A DNA stretch of 35,071 bases, taken from assembly GCA_902789435.1 (NCBI GenBank), contig CADAOA010000009.1, positions 1 to 35,071 of the forward strand, in the 5' to 3' direction. Position 1 is the first letter of the stretch. Each line of letters starts with the position of its first letter. Position numbers and translations under genes: made by a program. Below, in pieces: positions 1-8,447 of the stretch. A model generated the notes under the pieces. The model did not search any database and had not been told where the DNA came from. It saw only the letters and a list, made by a program, of their open reading frames with translations. The DNA comes from an uncultured Bacteroidia bacterium. GTDB taxonomy: Bacteria > Bacteroidota > Bacteroidia > Bacteroidales > UBA932.

Positions 1-359
1 GCAATGGCGTGAGTGTAATCAACTGGCCTATCGGAAGGGTCGTGATGAGTTACTTTGCATCTTATTATGTGCGTAAGGTACTCAGGATGAAAGTCTATGA
101 CTGCACCGCAGGTTTTGTCTGCTATACCAGCAAGGTCCTTCAGACCCTGGACTTGGACAAGGTCAGGATGAAGGGCTATGGCTTCCAGATAGAGATGAAG
201 TACTCCACCTACAAACTGGGCTTCAAGATAAAGGAAGTCCCGATCATTTTCGTGGACCGCAAGGAGGGAACCTCCAAGATGAGTTCAGGTATCTTCGGCG
301 AAGCCTTCTGGGGAGTCATCGCGATGAGATTCAGAAAGATACGACCTAAAACACAGTGA
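1..359 (+). CDS. Family 2 glycosyltransferase, polyprenyl-phosphate mannosyltransferase-like (5'-truncated)
   Basis: This is the C-terminal ~119 residues of a GT-A glycosyltransferase; the reading frame is open from position 3, so the gene starts outside the window. The piece contains NGVSVINWP, then YVRKVLRM, YDCTAGF, the GYGFQIEM segment and EVPIIFVDRKEGTSKM. These are the usual landmarks of the C-terminal half of dolichol/polyprenol-phosphate mannose synthases, where the last segment closes the acceptor site. Family knowledge: such enzymes move a sugar from a GDP- or UDP-sugar to a polyprenyl phosphate carrier at the inner membrane. The exact donor cannot be told from this part. No extra C-terminal membrane domain is present; the protein stops after FRKIRPKTQ. 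The pyrC start follows the stop codon with one base between, so the two are probably co-transcribed. Confidence 0.85.
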   Translation, partial: NGVSVINWPIGRVVMSYFASYYVRKVLRMKVYDCTAGFVCYTSKVLQTLDLDKVRMKGYGFQIEMKYSTYKLGFKIKEVPIIFVDRKEGTSKMSSGIFGEAFWGVIAMRFRKIRPKTQ

Positions 360-360
360 T

Positions 361-1701
361 ATGGAGCTGCTGCTCAGAAACGGAACCATTGTCAATGAAG
401 GCGAAGTCTTCAAGGGCAGCATTGTCATAAGCGGGGAAAGGATTTCCCGCATAATCAGGGAAGAGGATTGTCATAGGATGGATTTTTCCGGAATGGAGAT
501 TCTGGATATGACGGGGCTTCATATCTTCCCTGGTGTTATTGATTCCCATGTGCATTACAGGGAACCTGGCGACGGACGCAAGGGAACTATTGAAAGCGAA
601 AGCCGTGCTTCCGTACTGGGCGGAGTGACTTCCTTTATGGATATGCCAAACAATACTCCTCCGGCTCTTACTCTTCCTCTTCTTGAAGAAAAGTACTCCA
701 TCGCGGAGGAAACCTCATATGCAAATTATTCCTTCTATCTTGGAGCTGGTAGGGATAACCTCCAGGAGATCAAGCGTATGAACCCTAAGGATATTTGCGG
801 GGTGAAGCTTTTCATGGGGTCCAGCACGGGGAACCTGGCTGTTGAAGACAGCGATGCCGTCGAAAACATTTTCAGATACTGCCCGACCCTTCTTGCAGTC
901 CATTGCGAAGACAACGGCATTATTTCGGCCAACCTGAACAAGGCGATCAAAAAATACGGGGCTGAAATACCGGCGAAAGAGCATCAGTACATACGAAGTG
1001 CCGCCGCATGTCTGAAAAGCTCTAAAAAAGCCATAGAATTGGCGAAAAAGCACAACACCAGGCTGCATGTCCTTCATATTACGACAAAGGAAGAGGCTGA
1101 AATGCTTGCCGATTTAAACGATCCGTCTATAACCGGCGAGGCATGCCCTACGTATCTTTGGTTCTCCAGTAAGGATTACGAGAATTACGGCAACCTTATA
1201 AAATGCAACCCTTCCATAAAATCAGAGGAAGATATGATTGCACTGCGCAAGGCCCTCAAAGATGGCGTTTTGAAGACAGTAGGCAGCGATCATGCCCCGC
1301 ATCTGCTTTCGGACAAGCTCAAACCTTATACCGAGTGCCCGTCCGGAATTCCCCTGGGCCAGTACTTGTTCCAGATTATGCTTGCTCTGGCAAAGGAAGG
1401 AGTGTTCTCCCTTGAAGATGTGGCAGACAGGACGGCTCACGGTCCGGCAAGATGCTTTGAGTTGAAAGACAGGGGATTCATCCGTGAGGGATATTATGCG
1501 GACTTGGCTGTGGTTGACCTTGGAAAAGAGTACGCAAAGCTTTCCGCTCCCGCTTCTCTTTGCGGCTGGAGTCCGTTTTCTGAAAAAGAGATGTCATTCC
1601 CTTGTTCGGTAATCCATACTTTGGTAAACGGGTGCTTTGTGGTCAAGAACGGAGAATTGACGGGTGACCGCCACAGTCTCAGACTAAAATTCGACAGATG
1701 A
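361..1701 (+). CDS. pyrC: Dihydroorotase (class I, amidohydrolase fold)
   Basis: A 446-residue zinc amidohydrolase that interconverts N-carbamoyl-aspartate and dihydroorotate, the third step of UMP synthesis, in the cytosol. Visible landmarks in order: DSHVHYREPG at about 61-70 (metal ligands H63 and H65), GVTSFMDMPNN at 88-98, K149 in CGVKLFMG (the position of the carbamylated lysine), H181 in VHCEDNG, H239 in LHVLHI, and D310 in GSDHAPH (catalytic base). The length matches the long class I form found in Bacteroidota. The start at 361 lies one base after the preceding stop, and the stop overlaps the next start by 4 bases (ATGA), so it sits in a translationally coupled operon. The other pyrimidine gene, pyrD, is about 14 kb away on the other strand, so there is no local pyr operon. 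Confidence 0.95.
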   Translation: MELLLRNGTIVNEGEVFKGSIVISGERISRIIREEDCHRMDFSGMEILDMTGLHIFPGVIDSHVHYREPGDGRKGTIESESRASVLGGVTSFMDMPNNTPPALTLPLLEEKYSIAEETSYANYSFYLGAGRDNLQEIKRMNPKDICGVKLFMGSSTGNLAVEDSDAVENIFRYCPTLLAVHCEDNGIISANLNKAIKKYGAEIPAKEHQYIRSAAACLKSSKKAIELAKKHNTRLHVLHITTKEEAEMLADLNDPSITGEACPTYLWFSSKDYENYGNLIKCNPSIKSEEDMIALRKALKDGVLKTVGSDHAPHLLSDKLKPYTECPSGIPLGQYLFQIMLALAKEGVFSLEDVADRTAHGPARCFELKDRGFIREGYYADLAVVDLGKEYAKLSAPASLCGWSPFSEKEMSFPCSVIHTLVNGCFVVKNGELTGDRHSLRLKFDR

Positions 1702-2612
1702 TGGAACGTAAAGGCTTGTGGAAAGCATACATACTGGCAATTGTTTCAATAACCGCGTGGGGATTTTCCTTTGTGTGGGAAGATTTCCTTATCAAGAACA
1801 ATGTCGAGATTTTCACCTTCATTTTCGAGAGGATGATCCTTGCCGCTGTCATAATGTGGATCGCAGGAGGAATTCTTGGAAAAATACAGAAGATCCAGAA
1901 GGGCGACATGAAATGGATGTTCCTTCTGGGCTTCGGAGAGCCTTTCATCTATTTCCGAGGCGAAAACTTCAGCATCAAATACACGTCGGGAGTGATGGCG
2001 GCCATAATCATCGCCACCATACCGCTTTTCTGCACGGTTGTAGACAGAATTCTCTACAAGTTCAGGCTCTCTCTGACCAAGGTGCTGGGGTGCCTGCTTT
2101 CCCTTCTTGGCATTGCGCTTTTCATGATGGAAAAGGCCGGTGCGGGTTCTTCACAGCTCAAGGGCATATTGCTGCTGCTTTTCTTCGCGGTTGGAGGAGC
2201 TTTGATATACGGCTATGTAACAAACAAGATGATAAGCCGTTACAATCCTATGACAATTGTAACGTACCAGTTCTCGTTTGGTGCTTTGCTGTTTTTACCT
2301 TTCTTCCTGATCTTCGGCCTGAAGGGTCTTACTCCTGAGTTCTTCTCTATGCCGGTCCAGTCAAAGATAATGGCTCTTGCAGTGCTTTGCTCTTGCGTAT
2401 GCTTCGGGCTTTGGGCGTTCTGCACGGGAAAACTTGGCGTTACGAGAGTGAACATATTCTCGGCTCTGATTCCTCTTGTAAGCGCAACCGCATCCTATTT
2501 CCTCTATCCAGGCCAGGAAACTTTCACACTCCTGAAGATTGTGGGCATCGTCCTGACAATTATGGGAGTCATTATAGTCCAGATAGTTAAAGACAAACAA
2601 ATACAGTCATGA
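1698..2612 (+). CDS. EamA/DMT-superfamily permease
   Basis: A 304-residue inner-membrane protein with about ten hydrophobic segments spread over the whole length and two EamA-type halves (about 8-140 and 160-295). The first half starts with a SITAWGFSFVWEDFLIK segment, typical of the first helix of drug/metabolite exporters. Family members export amino acids, nucleobases or other small metabolites, and the substrate cannot be inferred from sequence. It overlaps pyrC by 4 bases upstream and the lipoprotein gene by 4 bases downstream. Co-transcription with pyrC could suggest a pyrimidine-related substrate, but this is only a guess from context. Translation may begin at either of two adjacent ATG codons (1698 or 1701). 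Confidence 0.85.
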   Translation: MMERKGLWKAYILAIVSITAWGFSFVWEDFLIKNNVEIFTFIFERMILAAVIMWIAGGILGKIQKIQKGDMKWMFLLGFGEPFIYFRGENFSIKYTSGVMAAIIIATIPLFCTVVDRILYKFRLSLTKVLGCLLSLLGIALFMMEKAGAGSSQLKGILLLLFFAVGGALIYGYVTNKMISRYNPMTIVTYQFSFGALLFLPFFLIFGLKGLTPEFFSMPVQSKIMALAVLCSCVCFGLWAFCTGKLGVTRVNIFSALIPLVSATASYFLYPGQETFTLLKIVGIVLTIMGVIIVQIVKDKQIQS

Positions 2613-3826
2613 AAAAGATCCTTATTATTTTTGCAGCCATATTGCTGCTTGCCTCCTGCCAGGAAAAGAAAAACTTTGCCGTAGATCCGGCCGGTTACGA
2701 TTTCTCCGAAGTTCTTGCTTACGGCAGTCCTTTCAAGCTGGGTATAATCGGTGAAGATTTCACCAGGCTTCAGGTTTATTACGCTAGTGTAACCAAGACA
2801 GATGCCACGCATTACGCGGTAAAGGGATTCTCCAAGGTCTGGGACAATGTCCAGTCTTTCGATGGTGTCATGGAACTGAAGTCCATCTCGAAAATAGTCC
2901 CTGAACCAGATGAGAACGGGGAGTATGTGACAGACCATGTAGACAATCACGATGCATATTTTCTTGAGTGCAGTTACAGTTTCCCTCAGGCCGACGGGGA
3001 GTTCCACGGAAAGAGCCTGAACGAAATCTATTTCAAAGGCAATAAAGCTCTCACTGATGACTGTTACGAAGGTGCAGACGGATATGACAACAACCAGCAT
3101 ATCGGTACTTTCACCTACACCAACGGCAAGGAGACCGTTGCCAACTGGGGCGCCTGGCGCATTCCTGAGTCAGACGACTTGGACCAGGGAGTAGGGGAAT
3201 TTGTCCCGAGTGAAAAATATCGTGACAACGGCTGGGGAACATACTACAATGCGCTCTTCAATTACGAAGAAGGTGAATTGAATCAGCTTATCAGAGTTAA
3301 TTCCATCTTTGAAGAAAGCAGGCAGTGGTGGGATCCTGAGGCTCCAAAACTCGATCTTGAGGTTGTGGACAATCATTTTGAAGTGGCGGTGACAACCCCT
3401 GCCGGAAAGCATACATATCAGTTCCCTTCAATGTATCCTCCTGAGTACAAGGATATAAACTTTGATGGTTATATGGATCTCTACCAGACCGGAGACGAGG
3501 AGCGGCACGATGAAGGGGCCTGCTATCTCTATAACCCTCAGACAAAGGAATTTGAAAACTGCCCGTCCTTCCACGACATTCTTCACGTGGACAATCTTGT
3601 GGTTTTCCCTCAGGAAAAAGTCCTTATGACCAGCTTTAACTTCACTGAAAAGGGAGAGTTCTTCTACTATCTCTATAGATTCGAGAACGGCAAGTTTGTC
3701 CAGGACGGAACCGTGATGGAAAAAGACAACATCTTTTATGAATACGACAAGGACGGCAAGCTTATCCATCAGGGAGAATATCCGACCGACCTTTCCAGAA
3801 TCTGGGGCGTCTGCTTTGCCGGTTAG
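2609..3826 (+). CDS. Lipoprotein of unknown function, paralog of the next gene
   Basis: A 405-residue predicted lipoprotein: MKKILIIFAAILLLASC gives a signal peptide ending in a lipobox with Cys17. The family is not recognised. The mature part aligns throughout with the protein encoded at 3869-5098: both have FAVDPA.YDFS, SPF.LGI.G, VKG.S, GADGY, DLDQGVGEFVP and a near-identical W..P segment. About residue 285 there is an INFDGYMD stretch, a D-x-N-x-D-G-x-x-D loop that resembles calcium-binding or XAC2610-type repeats; calcium binding is inferred, not shown. The start overlaps the permease stop by 4 bases. After signal peptidase II it would be tethered in the envelope, whereas the downstream paralog has no lipobox. 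Confidence 0.8.
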   Translation: MKKILIIFAAILLLASCQEKKNFAVDPAGYDFSEVLAYGSPFKLGIIGEDFTRLQVYYASVTKTDATHYAVKGFSKVWDNVQSFDGVMELKSISKIVPEPDENGEYVTDHVDNHDAYFLECSYSFPQADGEFHGKSLNEIYFKGNKALTDDCYEGADGYDNNQHIGTFTYTNGKETVANWGAWRIPESDDLDQGVGEFVPSEKYRDNGWGTYYNALFNYEEGELNQLIRVNSIFEESRQWWDPEAPKLDLEVVDNHFEVAVTTPAGKHTYQFPSMYPPEYKDINFDGYMDLYQTGDEERHDEGACYLYNPQTKEFENCPSFHDILHVDNLVVFPQEKVLMTSFNFTEKGEFFYYLYRFENGKFVQDGTVMEKDNIFYEYDKDGKLIHQGEYPTDLSRIWGVCFAG

Positions 3827-3868
3827 AGTCCAAACGCCATTGAGTCACTATCTATCTGCAGATTATTT

Positions 3869-5098
3869 ATGAAAAAGGTACTTGCATTGCTGATGATTAT
3901 CGCGATGATGCCCGTAGCGGCAGTATCGCAGAGCAAATTTGCAGTTGATCCTGCAAAATATGACTTCTCCGGAGTGTTTGAAGCGGATTCCCCGTTCAAT
4001 CTTGGAATACTCGGCAAGGAATACAAGAGGCTCCAGATTTATTATGAGTCTGTAACAAGACAATCTTCAACCAATTACATAGTCAAAGGTTACTCCAACG
4101 CAGCCGGTAACGTATGCCCTTTTGAGGGTACGCTCAAGATTGTGTCCATCACGGTCCAGGACTCCGAGGATTTTGAAGCAGACCACAATGTTTATTTTCT
4201 CGAGGCGTCTTATAGTTTCAAGGAAACCGGCGGAACAGGCACCGGAACATTCTCCGGCAAGGCCGGATTTGATTTCTGGATCAGCGACAACAAGCCTATG
4301 ATCGAGGACGGAATGTTCGGGGCAGACGGCTATTGCAACAGCCAGTATGAGGGCTTCTGGACTTCAGACAAGACCAAGGTCAAGAAGATTGCCAACTGGG
4401 GATCCTGCCGCATTCCCGGCAGCGGCGACCTGGACCAGGGGGTAGGAGAGTTCGTCCCTGACGAGAAATACCGCGCCAAAGGCTGGGCTGATTACTTCAA
4501 CGCCATCTTCAGCCAAAACGAGGAAGTTCAGGTTAATGCCAACTTCAGAGAGCAGTCCAAATGGTGGGACAAAAAAGCTCCAGTACTTGTCTATAAAAAG
4601 GCTCCAAAACCTGTCATTAACGTTTACAAGAAGAACGGGCAGGCCCAAGGTGCCCTCATCCAGACCTTGAGCCTAAAAGTATCTGAAACTCCGGAGTATT
4701 GGGATTTCAACCAGGACGGCTATAATGAGATTGTCCAGCTCTGCGACGACGGCAAACTCTATGTATGGAGTCCGAAAGACGGTAAGTTCTACAATGTGCC
4801 TTCCTATGACTTTGTCAAATACAAAGGCTACCTAACTTACAAGCCGCAGTTAAAGAGGTATTTCACTACCAATTATGACCCTGATACCCAGGCGCATTAC
4901 TTTTATATGTACAGCTATCGCCTCTCAAACGACCGCTCTATGGACGCCATTGTCTTTGAAGGCAGCATTTCCGAGAAAGACGGAATCTGGTCAGAATATG
5001 ACAAATACGGCCAGACTGTTCACAGCAAGGTAAACAGCCCTGAGAAACTCTCCCAAATCTGGTCAGACTACATCAGGCTCACGATGGCCCAGTATTAG
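3869..5098 (+). CDS. Secreted protein of unknown function, paralog of the preceding lipoprotein
   Basis: A 409-residue protein with an ordinary signal peptide (MKKVLALLMIIAMMPVAAVSQ) and no lipobox Cys, so it is probably released into the periplasm or beyond. It is clearly homologous to the lipoprotein at 2609-3826; the DLDQGVGEFVP block and the D-x-N-x-D-G-Y loop (here WDFNQDGYNE, near residue 285) are both kept. It differs by an insert of lysine/proline-rich sequence near residue 240 (KKAPKPVINVYKK). It lies 42 bases after its paralog, so it arose by tandem duplication and may be read from the same transcript. No function can be given. Its last 4 bases overlap the end of the convergent TfoX-N gene. 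Confidence 0.78.
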   Translation: MKKVLALLMIIAMMPVAAVSQSKFAVDPAKYDFSGVFEADSPFNLGILGKEYKRLQIYYESVTRQSSTNYIVKGYSNAAGNVCPFEGTLKIVSITVQDSEDFEADHNVYFLEASYSFKETGGTGTGTFSGKAGFDFWISDNKPMIEDGMFGADGYCNSQYEGFWTSDKTKVKKIANWGSCRIPGSGDLDQGVGEFVPDEKYRAKGWADYFNAIFSQNEEVQVNANFREQSKWWDKKAPVLVYKKAPKPVINVYKKNGQAQGALIQTLSLKVSETPEYWDFNQDGYNEIVQLCDDGKLYVWSPKDGKFYNVPSYDFVKYKGYLTYKPQLKRYFTTNYDPDTQAHYFYMYSYRLSNDRSMDAIVFEGSISEKDGIWSEYDKYGQTVHSKVNSPEKLSQIWSDYIRLTMAQY

Positions 5099-5391
5099 AC
5101 AAGACTGCGATAGACCGCAAGAACGAGTTCTGACAGATATTCCTTGTCGTCTATATGTTCAATGGCATAATAAGGCTTGGCTCCGGGATAAGGGCTTCTG
5201 AGAACGACCTCCCGGAGCTTTTCCTTTATAGCGTCTACAGGCTTGAGAAAAAGGCAGTTGTCGCATATCAACCCCACAACTGTCCCGTTGCAGTAAAGAC
5301 AATAGTCTCCCATCATCTTCCTTGCCGCCATTTCTCCTGCACCCGATGACTGCTCAAGAATATACTTTACAAATTCGGTCTTGCTGCTCAT
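5095..5391 (-). CDS. TfoX N-terminal domain protein
   Basis: A 98-residue protein matching the TfoX/Sxy N-terminal domain: KTEFVKYILEQ, ARKMMGDYCLYCNG and VGLICDNCLFLKP are the usual core of this alpha-beta domain. In Proteobacteria the full-length TfoX is a competence regulator with an additional C-terminal domain. Stand-alone N-domains like this one are widespread and their role is unsettled, so a competence function should not be assumed. It is transcribed leftward and its stop overlaps the stop of the convergent secreted-protein gene by 4 bases. No clear promoter box was found upstream of it. Confidence 0.85.
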   Translation of the reverse strand: MSSKTEFVKYILEQSSGAGEMAARKMMGDYCLYCNGTVVGLICDNCLFLKPVDAIKEKLREVVLRSPYPGAKPYYAIEHIDDKEYLSELVLAVYRSLV

Positions 5392-5510
5392 ATATGCGAA
5401 GATAAGGAATCTTTTATCGCTGAGAAAAATTTCTTTTCACTTTTGTACAATTCCACGATTGCACAGGGTACATTTTACCGAATGGTTTGGTGAAGAGGGA
5501 GTTGGGGCAG

Positions 5511-5518
5511 TAGATTTG
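5511..5518 (+). promoter_or_regulatory. Bacteroidota -7 box upstream of the ORF6N gene
   Basis: TAGATTTG fits TAnnTTTG. A TTTG at 5486-5489 lies 21 bases upstream, which is close to the usual -33/-7 spacing. The predicted leader to the ATG at 5576 is about 50 bases. Confidence 0.55.
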
Positions 5519-5575
5519 CGGGAAGAAATTCTTTGGGAACTTGTAAAAAACTAATCAATTAAAACTGGTCATTCA

Positions 5576-6169
5576 ATGGGTGCTATAGAAAATAACAGCC
5601 AGAATTCTTTGGCAACAATCACCACACAGGATGTGGAGGAACGTATGATTGTATTACGCAAACAGCCTGTGCTGATTGATGCTGATGTTGCAGAACTGTA
5701 TGGGGTTGAAACAAAAAGAGTCAATGAGGCAGTTAGAAATAATCCACGAAAGTTTCCACGCGGCTACCTTTTTGAGCTGGACAAGTATGAGAAAGCTGAG
5801 GTGGTCGAAAAAAACGACCACCTTAAGAAATTGAAATTCAGTAAAGTCGCACCAACTGCATTCACAGAACGTGGACTTTATATGTTGGCTACCATATTGA
5901 AAGGAGAGCGTGCCGAGAAGACGACACTGGCAATTGTAGATACATTTGTGCAGGTACGCGAATTGGCGCGAACTATGGAAGAACTTCAAAATGTAAAAGA
6001 AGGGGGCGTGCAGCAGCGCAAACTGCTCCAGCGCACTGGTGAACTCCTTGCCGAAGTAGTTGGTCACAATCTAAGAACTAATACCACTGAGACAGAAATT
6101 GAGTTAAATTTTGCTGTGGTAAAGATTAAGCATAAGATTATTCGTAGAAATAAATTGGAAAAGAAGTAA
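5576..6169 (+). CDS. ORF6N-domain DNA-binding protein
   Basis: A 197-residue protein whose residues ~20-105 match the ORF6N domain: ERMIVLRKQPVLIDADVAEL, then LYGVETKRVNEAVRNN, FPRGYLFEL and AFTERGLYMLATIL. The domain is a KilA-N-related DNA-binding module best known from phage and plasmid proteins; many Bacteroidota genomes carry single copies with no known role. The tail (about 120-197) is charged and helical and could oligomerise. The gene has its own promoter and a strong terminator, so it is an independent unit between unrelated housekeeping genes. Its composition is more AT-rich than its neighbours. No integrase, repeat or phage gene is nearby, so any recent transfer is only a suggestion. 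Confidence 0.85.
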   Translation: MGAIENNSQNSLATITTQDVEERMIVLRKQPVLIDADVAELYGVETKRVNEAVRNNPRKFPRGYLFELDKYEKAEVVEKNDHLKKLKFSKVAPTAFTERGLYMLATILKGERAEKTTLAIVDTFVQVRELARTMEELQNVKEGGVQQRKLLQRTGELLAEVVGHNLRTNTTETEIELNFAVVKIKHKIIRRNKLEKK

Positions 6170-6219
6170 ATAGTTGCCCCTTGTTGACTATGTTTTTACG
6201 TTTACGGACGGTGAATTAC

Positions 6220-6253
6220 AAAATTTGCGGTCGAACTTTCGACCGCAAATTTT
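6220..6253. terminator. Bidirectional intrinsic terminator between ORF6N gene and htpG
   Basis: A perfect 16-base inverted repeat: arm 6220-6235 (AAAATTTGCGGTCGAA), 2-base centre, arm 6238-6253. The arms begin with A runs and end in T runs, so it works as a Rho-independent terminator on either strand. It serves the ORF6N gene from the left and htpG from the right. Confidence 0.85.
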
Positions 6254-6280
6254 TCTGTAAAGAGTAGGGTTGCGCTCGGG

Positions 6281-8335
6281 CTACTTGAGGAGGCTGAGGC
6301 TGCGGGAAACGAACTCGGAGAGCTGCTTGCCTTTGAGCATTCCGTTTGCAAGCAGGGCAAGGTCTGCCACTTGCTTGAGAAGGGTGCAGTTTCTGCCGAA
6401 ATCACGCATCAAGTCTTTCTTCTGGTTCTGGAGATCCGTGAGGGTGGAGTTGAGTTTGGTGCGCTTGTCCTTCATTTCCTGAGGGATGTCCTCGTCCTTC
6501 TTGTCCTTTGTGTCTTTGTCTATAAGGTCAAGGGCGTCTTTAACGTTGGCTATCTGGGCTCTGATGTCTTTGGCCTTTTCTTCCGTCTGCTCGTCTTTCT
6601 CAGCGATAATCTTCTTTACCAGAGGGTTTTCGACATTGAGCTTGATGGTATAGGAATCAGGCATCTCTCCGTAGAAGTTAAGGCCTCCGCCAAGGGCGCT
6701 CATCTCCTTGTAACGCCTCATGAACTCGTTCTGGGTAAGAATCATTGGAGCTGCATTTTCTCCCATATTCTCGGCCTGGAGAGTGTATCTGCCTTCCTCC
6801 GGAAGGACGGCCGCGAAAGCGTACTCGAGATCCAGTTCCTCGCCTTCCTTGAGTTCCGGTTTCTTGCTGTCTTCTTTCTTGATGAGGTTATCTATGCTGT
6901 CTGAGTCCACGCGGGCGAAGGTGCTGTCCTTGATCTTGGTTTCCAGCAGGTTTACAAAGTGAGAGTCCAGCTGGCTGTCGAACAGCAGAACCTGGTAGCC
7001 CTTGCTCTTGGCGGCCTCAATGAACTGGTACTGGGCCACTGCGTCTGTAGCGTATAGATATACTACCTTCTTGTCTTTGTCTTTCTGTTCTTTCTCTATG
7101 AGTTTGCCAAAATCTTCGTAGTTAAGGTATTTGCCCTCGGTTGTCTTGAAGAGGGCGAACTTCATGGCCCTTTCGCAGAATTTCTCATCGGTGAGCATAC
7201 CGTACTCGATGAAAAGCTTCAGGTTATCCCACTTGCTCTCGAACTCCTCTTTTTTGTCTTTGGAGATTTCTTCCAGACGGTCTGCCACCTTCTTGGTGAT
7301 GTAGGTGGAAATCTTCTTCACGTTGGCATCTGCCTGGAGATAACTTCTTGAAACATTCAGAGGAATGTCAGGAGAGTCTATAACGCCGTAGAGCAGGGTA
7401 AGGAACTCAGGCACTATGTTCTCAACCTGATCGGTGACGAACATCTGGTTGCAGTAGAGCTGTATCCTGTCCTTTGAAATGTCCATACGGTCCTTGATCT
7501 TAGGGAAATACAGGATACCGGTTAGGTTGAAAGGATAGTCCACGTTAAGATGTATCCAGAACAGAGGATCTTCCTTCATAGGGTAGAGCTTGCGGTAGAA
7601 CTCAAGGTATTCTTCGTCTTTGATTTCACTCGGCGTCTTTGCCCAGAGCGGCTCTGAGTCATTGACTATCTTGTCTCTGTCCGTATCAACATACTTGCCG
7701 TCTTTCCATTCGGTTTCCTTGCCGAAAGCAATCTTTACCGGCATGAACTTGCAATACTTGTTAAGGAGTTCCTCAACCTTGCTCTTGGTGGCAAACTCCT
7801 TGCTGTCATCGTCCAGATACAGGGTGATCTTTGTTCCGCGGTCATCTTTCTTGCACTCTTCCATCGTGAACTCAGGACTTCCGTCGCAGCTCCACTTGAC
7901 GCCTTTGCTTCCTTCTTTGTAGCTCAGCGATTCAATCTCAACTTTCTTTGAAACCATAAACGCGGAATAGAATCCCAGTCCGAAGTGGCCTATTATATTC
8001 TCAAGCTGGTCTTTATACTTCTCCAGGAATTCTCCGGCTGAGGAGAATGCTATCTGGTTGATATACTTGTCTATTTCCTCTGCGGTCATACCGATTCCGC
8101 GGTCTGTAATCGTGAGGATGTTCTTCTTGTCGTTAGCCTCGATATGGATTGTGGTATCTCCCAATTCTCCCTTGAACTCGCCCTTGCCTGCAATGGCGTT
8201 TAGTTTCTGGGTTGCATCTACTGCGTTAGCTACAAGCTCTCTAAGGAAGATCTCGTGATCTGAATACAGGAATTTCTTAATGACCGGGAATATGTTTTCA
8301 GTCGTTACCCCGATCTGTCCTTTTGTCTTTGCCAT
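6281..8335 (-). CDS. htpG: Molecular chaperone HtpG (bacterial Hsp90)
   Basis: A 684-residue homodimeric ATP-driven chaperone of the cytosol. The N-terminal GHKL ATPase domain shows FLRELVANAVDA (nucleotide Mg site), DRGIGMT, NQIAFSSAGEF (lid) and GHFGLGFYSAFMV. The middle domain has DPLFWIHLNVDYPFNLTGILYFP and the catalytic-loop segment NVSRSYLQAD. The C-terminal dimerisation domain runs to the end. I place the start at 8335 (MAKTKGQIGV), which gives the normal length and begins just before the conserved GVTTENIF. A longer in-frame extension to 8425 would run through the hairpin at 8371-8406 and is not protein-like. It ends at the bidirectional terminator 6220-6253. Confidence 0.96.
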   Translation of the reverse strand: MAKTKGQIGVTTENIFPVIKKFLYSDHEIFLRELVANAVDATQKLNAIAGKGEFKGELGDTTIHIEANDKKNILTITDRGIGMTAEEIDKYINQIAFSSAGEFLEKYKDQLENIIGHFGLGFYSAFMVSKKVEIESLSYKEGSKGVKWSCDGSPEFTMEECKKDDRGTKITLYLDDDSKEFATKSKVEELLNKYCKFMPVKIAFGKETEWKDGKYVDTDRDKIVNDSEPLWAKTPSEIKDEEYLEFYRKLYPMKEDPLFWIHLNVDYPFNLTGILYFPKIKDRMDISKDRIQLYCNQMFVTDQVENIVPEFLTLLYGVIDSPDIPLNVSRSYLQADANVKKISTYITKKVADRLEEISKDKKEEFESKWDNLKLFIEYGMLTDEKFCERAMKFALFKTTEGKYLNYEDFGKLIEKEQKDKDKKVVYLYATDAVAQYQFIEAAKSKGYQVLLFDSQLDSHFVNLLETKIKDSTFARVDSDSIDNLIKKEDSKKPELKEGEELDLEYAFAAVLPEEGRYTLQAENMGENAAPMILTQNEFMRRYKEMSALGGGLNFYGEMPDSYTIKLNVENPLVKKIIAEKDEQTEEKAKDIRAQIANVKDALDLIDKDTKDKKDEDIPQEMKDKRTKLNSTLTDLQNQKKDLMRDFGRNCTLLKQVADLALLANGMLKGKQLSEFVSRSLSLLK

Positions 8336-8370
8336 ATTATTGAATTTTATAAGTTTCTGTAATAAAAATA

Positions 8371-8406
8371 CTCCCGATGGTGTTTCAATCTTTGTACCAT
8401 CGGGAG
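8371..8406 (-). terminator. Terminator-like hairpin between the GIN-protein gene and htpG
   Basis: A perfect 10-base stem CTCCCGATGG / CCATCGGGAG (8371-8380 and 8397-8406) with a 16-base loop. Read leftward it is followed by TATTTTTATT, a T-rich tract, as expected for a terminator of the sigma-factor operon ending at 8448. It lies only 35 bases before the htpG start, so a role in the htpG leader is also possible. Confidence 0.6.
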
Positions 8407-8410
8407 ATGT

Positions 8411-8425
8411 GTGACAAATTGTCAC
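8411..8425. promoter_or_regulatory. Perfect palindrome upstream of htpG, candidate operator
   Basis: GTGACAA-A-TTGTCAC is a 7+1+7 perfect inverted repeat in the short space between the end of the GIN-protein gene and htpG. Its symmetry fits binding of a dimeric regulator. The regulator is unknown; it does not match CIRCE or CtsR sites. Confidence 0.35.
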
Positions 8426-8447
8426 TTATATGGAGATTTGTTTTGGC

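Noticed and set aside
8336..8425. N-terminal extension of HtpG to 8425
   Set aside because: It runs through the hairpin 8371-8406 and half of the palindrome; HtpG normally starts a few residues before GVTTENIF.
8411..8425. CRP/FNR-type site
   Set aside because: The half sites resemble TGTGA/TCAC but the spacing is seven instead of six and the last base is wrong, so only a generic palindrome is reported.
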